A DNA stretch of 64,000 nt, taken from positions 310,001 through 374,000 of the forward strand of contig CAKTFN010000001.1 in the NCBI GenBank assembly GCA_934561055.1, written 5' to 3'. The notes beneath the pieces are model-generated. The model was not told where the DNA came from and made no database searches. It worked only from the letters and a program-made list of their open reading frames with translations. Shown here one piece after another: positions 7,379 through 16,400 of this stretch. Every line of letters begins with the position of its first letter. The stretch's first letter is position 1. Made by a program: the position numbers and the translations under genes. The stretch is from an uncultured Eubacteriales bacterium (GTDB lineage Bacteria > Bacillota > Clostridia > Oscillospirales > Acutalibacteraceae).

Positions 7379-8504
7379 AAAAATCCTCCCTCGGTTCGCT
7401 TTCATCGGCAGTAATTTCATTTTTCGTGTCGCATTCTTTAATAATATCTTCACTCAAACGGCAGATTCCGTTAAAAAATTCACAGGTATATTCGGGTGTT
7501 TTTGAAAAGCTCCCGGTTTCGGAAAAGCACATTGCGGCACAAACCGGACAGGATTTTCTTCGGCTGCAAAGAGAACACTTTTCAGGCATTCTTATTTCTT
7601 TGACCTCTTGAAGAAGTTCTCTCCATGCTTCATCAAAACCGACTTCAAGCGGCTTTGTTTCGGGAAACGGAAGCATTGCACACGGACGCATTTTCCCGTC
7701 CCAAGTCAGCCAGAACGAGCAGCGCCCCGCTCTGCAACGGACTTTGCGATATTCGGCAACGTCATCGGTTTCATCCGTCAAAGAAAGAAGACGCTTTGCT
7801 TTAAATGAATATGCGTCTTTTCCGAACTTTAAAAGGTCGGCTTCAACCTCACATTCCGCAGCTTCAAGCGGTGAAAGACGGGCTTTGTTGTTTCCGCATT
7901 CCGAACCGAGGCGAACCTGCGGATAGGAATATGCTGTTGACTTGAGATGAAGATTATGTTCTTTTGAAAAGCGGATAATTTCGGAAACCTGAGAACGGTT
8001 TTCGGAAGTGAAAACGCTGTTGAGTCTCAATGAAATTCCGCTTTCCGAAAGCTTTTCAATCGAGCGGACAACACTTTCAAACCTGTCCGCACCGCAAAAT
8101 TCTTTATATGCCTCTCTTTCCGCCGCATACAAAGATACGTTCATACGAAACGGCGGATATTTTTTCAAAAGAGGAATGTACGGTTCAACGAGCGAACCGT
8201 TAGTATTGATTGAAATCAAAAAGCCCATTTTTGAAAAAGCCGTGTAAAGTTCTTCAAAATCACTGCGTAAAAACGGCTCGCCGCCGGTCAGAAGAAGAAA
8301 GAGCGTTCCGGATTTTTTAGCCTGATTCGCAAGAGAAAGCCAAAATTCGGTTCCAAGCTCTTCTTTTTTTCGGCTTTCATGGACGTAACACATCGGGCAG
8401 GAAAAATTGCAATTTTGAGTCAATTCAAAGTTTCCGGTAATCGGGACGCCGTTTCTGATTGCCGCCGAATGAAGATATTTTGAAAATTTCGGTTCGGCAT
8501 TCAT
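7368..8504 (-). CDS. Radical SAM/SPASM peptide-modifying enzyme
   Basis: A 378-residue radical SAM protein. The SAM cluster motif CNFSCPMC (Cys-x3-Cys-x2-Cys, residues about 32-39) follows the typical ELTQNCN strand, and LLTGGEPFLR (about 94-103) is the SAM-binding GGEP. The C-terminal part has a SPASM-like cysteine set: CRAGRCSFWLTWDGKMRPC, then CSLCSRRKSCPVCAAMC and further cysteines near 355-370, enough for auxiliary Fe-S clusters. SPASM enzymes beside PqqD proteins typically form thioether, C-C or epimerised residues in ribosomal peptides. It overlaps the ATPase gene upstream by 4 bp and the pqqD-like gene downstream by 11 bp. The substrate is probably the Cys-containing peptide encoded upstream at 10466-10224. 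The reaction is not deducible by eye. Confidence 0.92.
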   Translation of the reverse strand: MNAEPKFSKYLHSAAIRNGVPITGNFELTQNCNFSCPMCYVHESRKKEELGTEFWLSLANQAKKSGTLFLLLTGGEPFLRSDFEELYTAFSKMGFLISINTNGSLVEPYIPLLKKYPPFRMNVSLYAAEREAYKEFCGADRFESVVRSIEKLSESGISLRLNSVFTSENRSQVSEIIRFSKEHNLHLKSTAYSYPQVRLGSECGNNKARLSPLEAAECEVEADLLKFGKDAYSFKAKRLLSLTDETDDVAEYRKVRCRAGRCSFWLTWDGKMRPCAMLPFPETKPLEVGFDEAWRELLQEVKEIRMPEKCSLCSRRKSCPVCAAMCFSETGSFSKTPEYTCEFFNGICRLSEDIIKECDTKNEITADESEPREDFYEC

Positions 8505-9355
8505 GATTTTTCACGCCCTTTCATAAAGCTTTCAAGCGCCGCAACCGCTCTTTCGTCCGGAGTGCAGCAAAGTGAAAAAAACGAAACTTTTTCTGCGATT
8601 TTTGCCGGAATATCGCTTTCGATTTTTCCGCATTCAACCGGTGAATAAACAGATTTCATCAAGCAAAAAAAAGCTTCTGACGGCGAGAGAATTCTCACCG
8701 TGTTTTCTTTTCCTTTTGAAAGTTTGACGATTGAAGAAAGCTCCATGCACCGATTTTCGGAAATTCCCGATGAGCCGGAAAAAGGAAGGCCTGAAGCAAA
8801 AACCTTTTCATCTTTGAGAAAAATCAGTGTTTTATCTCCGTTGATTATCTCGGCTTTTCTGTTTTCGTTCCAGAGATTTGCCTGGGTAGATTTTCCGATT
8901 CCGCAAGGACCGGTAAAAAGGATTGCCTTTCCGTCCGTTTCGATAAACGACGAATGAAAAACAATTCCGTTTTTTTGAAAGGCAAGATTTTCGATTCCGA
9001 GCGTGTTGAGAACAAGGCGCATCCAAAACTTTCCCCTCGCCTTTTCGGTCAAAGTGACAAGAAAATTACCGGATCCTTTTCTGTAGCGACGAATGGCGAA
9101 ATATTCTCCCTCAATCGCAGATTTATAGTAGACTTCAATATTAATTCCGTCCGAACAAATCACTGTTCCGTTGTTTTCGCAAAGATGTCCGCCTTTAGGC
9201 GGCAATATTGCTTCATCCGAAAAGGTATATACAAAAGAAAAATCATATTCTTTTTCTTTGCAAAAAAAGTCGGTGTATTTTTCGGTTTCAAGAAGCTTTT
9301 CTTCAAGTGCAAGACGAATAGTGATATTTCCGAATGAGAGATACTTAACTTCCAT
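8501..9355 (-). CDS. HPr-kinase-like (PEPCK-fold) P-loop protein of a RiPP-type cluster
   Basis: A 284-residue protein with a central Walker A loop GPCGIGKST (about residues 152-160) followed by QANLWNENRKAEIINGDKTLIF, the arrangement of HPr(Ser) kinase C-terminal domains: P-loop, then an acidic residue in a N/DGD motif. The N-terminal 130 residues form a separate domain rich in aromatic residues. Stand-alone HPrK-like proteins recur in lasso-peptide and radical SAM RiPP clusters, where their role is unresolved (peptide kinase or ATP-driven maturation factor). Overlaps the lipoprotein gene by 11 bp and the radical SAM gene by 4 bp, so it is firmly part of the operon. It is not the catabolite-control HPrK, being too divergent and wrongly placed. 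Confidence 0.78.
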   Translation of the reverse strand: MEVKYLSFGNITIRLALEEKLLETEKYTDFFCKEKEYDFSFVYTFSDEAILPPKGGHLCENNGTVICSDGINIEVYYKSAIEGEYFAIRRYRKGSGNFLVTLTEKARGKFWMRLVLNTLGIENLAFQKNGIVFHSSFIETDGKAILFTGPCGIGKSTQANLWNENRKAEIINGDKTLIFLKDEKVFASGLPFSGSSGISENRCMELSSIVKLSKGKENTVRILSPSEAFFCLMKSVYSPVECGKIESDIPAKIAEKVSFFSLCCTPDERAVAALESFMKGREKS

Positions 9356-10145
9356 ATTTCACATAAATTACTTTGCTGTTTTTCTTGACGTTGTCAGAAA
9401 ACAGTTGTTTCGTTTCACCGCTTTTTATGTTTCCGGTTTTCATTCTGAAAGAAACGCTTCCGCTGAGATTTCCGTCGATGACTGATTTATAACAAATATA
9501 AATTGTTCCATCGACATTTTCTTTTGACTTGTTCTTGATGAACAATGCACCGTCCGTACACTGAATTTCAAAAATTTCTTCCTTCGCGGAAAGCGGCTCT
9601 GAAAAAAGAATCTCATTTTCGCTGCTCCATGCAGCATTTAGGAATGCATCGGAATACTTCTTTTTGTTACGTTCAAAAAGAATCGCTCTCTCACCCTTCG
9701 GGAGAACGGAAAGAACAAATTCGGCGTTTTCGCCTTTTGCGGTTGCAGTCAAAAGCGTATATTCTATATCGAAATCGGAAACATTTTCAACAACGGCACA
9801 CATTACGCCGTCAGATTTTCCGAGACTTTTAAGTCTGAGTTTTGAGTTAATTGCCGTTTCGGTCTTCCTTTCGGTTTGAAATTCCGAAGGCTCAAACGGT
9901 TTTGATGATGCGCTCTCTTCGTCTTTTTGATTGCTGTTATGAGACGAACTTTCCTTTATATCGGCCGAATCTGTTGAATCTTTCTTTTCGGTTGATAAAC
10001 CGGAAGAAAAATCATTTTTTGTAACAGACTCCGAAACGGAATTTGAACCGGAAACCTCATTTTCTGATTTATTCTTACATGAAGAAAGAACAAAAACCGA
10101 AAGTAAAATCAAAGCTGAAATCAAAAACAATCTTTTTATCTTCAT
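9345..10145 (-). CDS. Lipoprotein of the RiPP-like operon, unknown function
   Basis: A 266-residue exported protein with a clear lipobox: a basic start MKIKR, a hydrophobic core, then LSSC at residues 20-23. A low-complexity linker rich in Ser, Glu, Asp and Asn follows (about residues 25-85), then a beta-rich domain of about 170 residues (KLRLKSLGKSDGVMCAVVENVSD...) reminiscent of extracellular FxLYD-like immunoglobulin-type folds. I do not recognise a catalytic motif. It lies between the candidate precursor peptide (79 bp, with a stem-loop in the gap) and the ATPase gene (11-bp overlap), so it probably serves as a surface receptor, immunity or display component of that system. That role is inference. 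Confidence 0.75.
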   Translation of the reverse strand: MKIKRLFLISALILLSVFVLSSCKNKSENEVSGSNSVSESVTKNDFSSGLSTEKKDSTDSADIKESSSHNSNQKDEESASSKPFEPSEFQTERKTETAINSKLRLKSLGKSDGVMCAVVENVSDFDIEYTLLTATAKGENAEFVLSVLPKGERAILFERNKKKYSDAFLNAAWSSENEILFSEPLSAKEEIFEIQCTDGALFIKNKSKENVDGTIYICYKSVIDGNLSGSVSFRMKTGNIKSGETKQLFSDNVKKNSKVIYVKYGS

Positions 10146-10182
10146 AGTTACACCAAAATTTAATTAATCAAATCTGCAAACA

Positions 10183-10212
10183 TTTCGCCTGTCAAAAACA
10201 TGACAGGCGAAA
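10183..10212 (-). other. Stem-loop between precursor peptide and downstream genes
   Basis: A perfect 11-bp stem, TTTCGCCTGTC / GACAGGCGAAA, with an 8-nt loop lies 11 nt past the peptide's stop. No strong T-run follows on the minus strand (only ATGTTTGC), so it is better read as a partial terminator or 3' stabiliser that would let the peptide be made in excess of the downstream enzymes. Confidence 0.7.
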
Positions 10213-10223
10213 CGTCACAATTA

Positions 10224-10466
10224 TTATGATGAGAATACACTTGTGTTTGCAAGCGGAACATCGTAACAAATCTGGTCATGATCTCCTGGCGGAGAAAAAT
10301 CACAGACATCGTCGGACGAAAAAATCGTAAATCCGAGTTCGGGATCGGTAACCGGGCAAACATACGCAGCACTCGGGCTGGAAAGGAGCGAACATCCTGC
10401 GGCGATGCTTGAGGAAAGCTCAAAAGACTCAAAAACGATTTGCGGTTTAACATAACGTTTTTTCAT
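10224..10466 (-). CDS. Candidate RiPP precursor peptide (KKxYxKP...FESFELS leader, four Cys)
   Basis: An 80-residue peptide. The N-terminal part (MKKRYVKPQI, then FESFELSSSIAAGC) looks like a leader: charged start, aromatic/acidic amphipathic centre, then a small-residue stretch before the first Cys at 25. The remaining core holds Cys 25, 37, 55 and 67, spaced 12, 18 and 12, and is rich in Ser, Asp and Pro, ending NTSVFSS. Similar KKxYxKP-FExFELS peptides are, to my recollection, common unnamed ORFs in gut Clostridia. It sits directly before the lipoprotein/ATPase/radical SAM/PqqD genes and 20 nt after the giant GH2 gene. The GGGGTG just before the ATG serves as the ribosome site. Start and frame are secure; precursor status is inferred from context. 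Confidence 0.72.
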   Translation of the reverse strand: MKKRYVKPQIVFESFELSSSIAAGCSLLSSPSAAYVCPVTDPELGFTIFSSDDVCDFSPPGDHDQICYDVPLANTSVFSS

Positions 10467-10486
10467 AAATTACACCCCGACTCCTT

Positions 10487-13400
10487 TCACTTCAAAAAGC
10501 CGAAAAGCTTTTTGAAGAAGTAAATGATTTTTTCAAAAAAGCCCTGAAGCTTTTCAAAGAAGCTCTTTCCTTCAGACGGCTTTTCGTCTGAATCGTCCGT
10601 TGTTCCGTCGGTCGGTTTTTCGGTCGTCGGCTCTTCTTTTTGAAGAACGGTCACGGTGAATTCGGTGCTCTTTTTGTCTTCATAGCCGTAGCTGTTTATG
10701 CCTGTTACGGTATAAACATACTTTCCGGCTTCGCTGAAACTCAGCGTAACCTTCCACGTTGTCGTTTCGTCATCCAACTGAGAAGCAATTTTTTCAACGC
10801 TTTCCGGTTCGATGACATTTCCGCTTTCATCCTTAATCAAAAGCGTTTTTACGTCGCTTGAGGTTTTGATCGTAACAACGGTGCTTTCTCCGGCAACGGG
10901 GTTCGCTTCCGGAACAACGATGTTATCGGATGAAATTTCCGTCTTGGTATAAAGAGACGAAACAACCGCCTTCGCTTTTCTGAACGTTGTTTTTGTTGAC
11001 ATGAGAAGAACCTGCTCGTCAACATTTTCACTCGGAATACGGAAGAAGCCGTATGCTCCGCGAATGTCGAAAGTCCACTTAATCTTTCCGAGAGAAAGAA
11101 TTGTGTCCTGAGTTGATGAGTTTGCAATGACGAGCGTTCCGGATGTGTAATACGCCTTTCCGTTAACCGTAACCTGAGTCCACTTCATCTTTTGCGAAAC
11201 GGGGAGTAGTGAATTGAAAGAGTTCGCCATAAACGATGAACTTGTAATTTTCTTTTCAACATCCATTCCCTCATAACTCAGCTTCAAAGTCGGAGTTCCC
11301 TTAGCCGTCTTTGCAAAAATCTGAATATCCGTCGGAACAGCCGTTGCCCAAACTTCAAAGGCAACCGCCTGACCGGAAGCAAGGTAAAGCTCATTGTTCG
11401 GACCGGCAACCTTAAACTTTTCAACGTCGTTGTTAAGAGCCGGTATACCGTCGATGAAAATTACGCCCTGCTTGCTTTCAATGTCACCGAATTTATCGGC
11501 GCCGATAATCATATTACGAAGTTCGATATAATTGGGATAAGCTTCTCCGTCCTTCTTGTATGCATCGGCAATAACCTTGTCGGCAATGTCGTCATCAACA
11601 CCGGCGGGGTTATAAATTCTAATTCCGTCAACATAAAGGTCAAAGCTCTTTGCCTTCGTTCCGTCGGCAAGCTCGTCTTCACGGTAATGTTTATACATTG
11701 ACGAGAACATCGGCGTAATTACTGCCGTGTACTGACCGTAATTAAGATTTTCAATTCCGAGAACAGGAATCTGATAAAGCGCATTTTCTTCCGATCCGCC
11801 ATCTGTCATCCAGCCGTAAGCATACGCATAGGAATAAGCCGGATTTTCGGTTTCGGTTGAAGTGAGGTTTCCGTTTTCGTCGTAATACGTCGGCTTATAT
11901 GTATAGCCGGTTCCGGAAACATCATAATATGCAACCTTGCTCGAAATTATTCCGTTCTCACCGTAATAAGTCGGGTTAAAAGTGCAGTTATTGTTCTTTG
12001 TCCAATAAAGCGGAGTTTCGGTAATGACACCCGTTGGATTTCCGTCCTTGTCGGCATAAAGTCTTACATAAGACGAGCCGTAATAGGTGTCAACAATGTT
12101 ACGCTTTAACGGCTTCTTCGTCGTGTCCGTTCCTTTAAAGACCTCAACGGAGAAAATTCCCGTTTTGTTGTTTGTGAGGCTGACGAGGTCAAATCCCGTT
12201 CCTGTGAACGTGAATTGAAGGTTCGGCCATGTTGCCCCGCTTCCGCCGCTGAATTTTGAATTCGGGTTATTCTTTTCACTGACGGCTACCTTACGGGCGG
12301 AACCGTTTGAAAAAGTCTTACTCGATTCATAAGCCTGATCATAACCGTACGGATTCGCATTCGGATTACCGACAAGATCAGCCGCCTGATTTCCGGCCTT
12401 TTCTCCGTTCAAAACCGTTTCCCACGCTCCGTAATTCATAGAAGAATTATCAAATCCGGTCGGCGTCGTTCCGTCGGTATAGCTCATTCCGCCGATATAA
12501 CCTTCAAAGAAATCTTCTTCGTAGTAAATATTTGTTGCGGGAACAAAGGTCGTTTTTTCAAACGCATAGTAAACCGTTCCGTTTGAGTAAGTCGGGTCAT
12601 CGTTTATCTCCGCGCATAGGTAGAAAGAATCGCTTCCGTTGAACTGTGTCGTTGTCGGTTCGTAGGTTATCAGACCGTCTTTCGTAACTTCATAATTTCC
12701 GTATTCGCCCGACCATCTCATAGAACTTGCGTTTTTGCCGAACGTTATAAGATCTTCGGGCTCCGTGAACGAAATTGCCTTTTCGATTTTATCCGTAACA
12801 CCGATGTATTCGATTTTTGCACCGTTTTTAACCGCAACTTCTGAAATTGTGTTGTTATCCTGAGCGTTATAAGCAATCGGAAGACCGTAATCGGCAACGA
12901 GGGTTTGGTCATTCAGTTCAATGTGTTCGGAAACCTGCTGAAGGTTGAAGGTGATTTTGCAGTTCGACTCTGTTGAACCGCGTTCAAGATAATAGAAACG
13001 GAAAACATGCTTTTGTCCGTCGTTCTTGATTTTGTTGAGGTACTCAATCGCCGTCTGATTGACGTCACTGATGTAGTCGTAAGTTTCACCGTACTTGTAA
13101 TAAACATCGTTTTCCTTTGTGCTGACAAGTTTTTTATCGGCAACGCTCATTGCGTACTGATAAGAAACCGAAGCTTCGGTAAAGTTGATGTCGCAGCTTC
13201 TCGAGCCATGGATACCGCCGTTATCAAGGACAAGGGTATCATCAACATAAACGAGAACGTCATCGTCTCCCATGAAGGAGAAAACAAAATCTTCACTCGT
13301 TTTTGAATATTTTCCGCCCTTCGGAATATAGAATTCCATTTCAAAGGTCATTCCGAAATGGTAGATTGCGTTTTCTCCGGTAAACTCGGTTTCGCCGGTT

Positions 13401-16400
13401 TCGTTTTCGGTCGGATCCTTCTGATAGTTAAACGGGAAGAATCCCTTTCCGGCTCCGACGTAAGGTCTGTTAACGCTCCAGTTGTTCTGAGGATAAAGGT
13501 CAACAACAGCTGTTTGAGCAGCATCATCATAGCTTGCTCGGATGATGTGGCTTCCGTCCGAGGAATCATAAATGTAATGGTTGACGCCTTCGCTGTCCGT
13601 CGTACAGAAGAACGGGAAATCCGTGTTCCAGTAATACTTTGTATATTCGTTTTCGGTGCCTTCAACATTTTTTGCGGAGAAGAAGTCCGGAACATAAATG
13701 CTGATGTTGTTGAGCGGAGTCAGCGTGATACTTTTTGAGGCGCTTGAATCGGTTTTAACGTTCAAAACAATGTTTGAGAGAAGACCGGTTTTTGCGTGAC
13801 CGCTGAGATAGGTCAGTCCGCCGTCAATGTCATACGCCGTGTGGGAAACCGGTACTCCGGCCGCTCCGAGATATTTGCTGTAAATTCCCTGAAGCGAAAC
13901 GCCTTCGTCCTGTCTTTCGCTTGCGCCCTGAGTGTTATTTTTCTGCCAGTGGTTCCACGCAGCCATTTCAAAGTTTTTCGCAGCCGTTCCTCCGGTTACG
14001 GTTGAATCGCGGAAAGCAAGGCTGTAAATCATTGCATATCTCGCAATTGCGCTGTTGAGCGCTCCGTCTTTATAGCCGCTGCCCCAAACCGTTCCTTTTG
14101 AACCGTCATAGTCGATAACGTCTTTAATCTGATTGACAAGATTTTCGTTCGCCAAGATTGCGGCTCTCATCTGAGAATAAGTCTGTTCGTTATACTCAAG
14201 GCTTCCGCCGTTATACGGCTTGTCGGAAGACGGATTATAACCGTACTTAATGAGACGTGCCGGAAATTTTTTGATGAAATTCTGAAGGCCGGCAATTGCA
14301 TCTTCGATTCTCTTTGTTGCGGCGATTTTCTCGGCAGCCGTCGAGGAAGAATTTTTGTAAATATCGGTACCGCTGTCAAGAGCGTTGAAAAGCTCCTCAT
14401 ATGACTTTTTTTCATATGAACCGGGAGCGTAATTAAGACCTTTTTTTATCGCAAGATAAAGAGCTTCGGTGTATGTGTCAACTCCCGCAGAATCGCTTGG
14501 CTTTCTGTAAAGATACATCTTTCTGTTATCGGAAATGTTACTTGTTGTTCCGCTCCAACAAGAGAACGCGTTCTCATTGACAAAAAGGTCAAGGAACTGA
14601 TTGTCGTCGCTGTAAAAACAAACTCTTCCGTCGCCGACAACATAAGCTGTAATCGGCTGGGGAACATCCGAAAGCGAAAGCGATGCGTTTGCGCTTCCCA
14701 TGTTGATATATTTTCCCGTGGCAGTTTTGATATAAAATTTATTTCCGTTTTTACCTTCGGCCTTTTCAATGATGAAGTAATGATCCTTTGCCATTGAAAG
14801 AATACTGTTTTTGGCGGTTCCTTTGACACCGGCAGCTCTATTTGAAGAAATTTCATCACTCATTACAAGACTGAGACTGTTTGCGTTATTATAAATCGCA
14901 TACTCGCCGTCATCAATTCCGACAGAAAGGTCGTCATTGCCGACTTCAACCTGCGTTACGGTTGTTCCGTCCGTTGAATAAAGCTTGAGTGAAGTTCCCG
15001 AAGACCAGGTTGAAACAAGATTTCTCGGGTTTGTTGAACCGTAAAAATTGATATACTGCGTTCCGTTTCCGACGAGCACTCCGCCGTTTGAAGCGGTAAC
15101 CGTCAACTCATACGGCGTTTCGGAAAGAGTCATTGTTCCTCCGGCCGTTCCGAGAGTGATATAATGACTTTTCAAAGCGGAATCAGTGTAATAAACATAA
15201 TATTTTCCGTTTTCAAGAAGTTCAAAATGCCACGTTTGATCGGTTGCACTCGGCGTTCCCTGAGTTCCCGTGCTGTAAAGGCCCTTGGTTGAGCCGTTGT
15301 AAACTCTCGCTGTCATCGCACCGCATGCCGCCGGATTTCCCGGGTTATCACTGGTACCGGTAATAATATAATCACCGGACGGAAGGAGAAACGAAGATGC
15401 AACATTTGTTACGGGGTAATATTCATAATTAACGTTAACTACCTGCGGAGGACCGATTGCTTTGAATTCTTCCTGAAGCATTTCGTATTCGTCATAAACA
15501 TTGGGTTTATACGCAATGACGCTCTTAGGCACAAAGTTTTCAAAATAGTAATATTTTTCTTCATTTGTTGCTTCTCTCGATGTGAAAGTTGCTCCGACAA
15601 CGGTGAGACCGTCGCTCGTTGTTGCCGTAACCTGAATATTGTTGGGAACGTCTGTCGTTCTGACAATTGCAAGCGCACGGCCGCTGAACATTTCAATCAA
15701 AGCGTTCGTCTCGGATTTAAGAGCCGATTTTTGCCGGAACTTTTGAGTTGTTCCTTGAAAACCGTTGTCAACGCCGACAATTATGCCGTCGTTATTTACG
15801 CTGACATTAAGAGTTCCGTAATAGTCATTGACAAAATTTCCGTCCTCGTCAACGGCCTCAAATTCAACATAAGCGAGGTCTTCGCCGTTGGCAACAAAAG
15901 TACGGTCGTTCCAAACCTTTGCAACAACCTTTACTGCCGGCTTTCCGCTTGTTACGCTCTTGGTTCCAACCGCGTCGGTAATTTCGTTTCCGGCGGCGTC
16001 ATACGCTTTTACGCTGAGCGTTCCTTGTGCATACTTGACTCCGAACTGAGCATAAAGGTCATGACCGGTTGCCGAATAAATTTCATTAGTGTTGCAATTT
16101 TCCGAGTCAACCGCAGTTTCCGACCATGTTTTATATTTATAACCGTTTGCGGTGACAACATCCGTTGACTGCGCCGTTCCGATCACTTTTCCGTTGAGGA
16201 GAAGCTCAATGTGGTCGGCGTTTGAGTAAACATTGATATAAGCGAAGCCGTTATTGAGATAAAGGTTTTCTTTATTCCATGTTCCGGGAAGAAGGTGAAG
16301 CGTTGTGTCGTTATTCTGCCACCAGCTTCTGTAAAGATAATACTGATCTTTCGGGAAACCTGCCGAGTCAACGATTCCGAAATACGAGCTGTTCGGAATT

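Noticed and set aside
8501..9355. HPr kinase/phosphorylase of carbon catabolite repression
   Set aside because: Too divergent outside the P-loop, has an unrelated N-terminal domain and sits in a peptide-maturation operon.
10491..10518. Terminator between the GH2 gene and the peptide gene
   Set aside because: The CTTCAAAAAG/CTTTTTGAAG repeat is part of the codons for the amphipathic tail, with no T-run after it on the minus strand.
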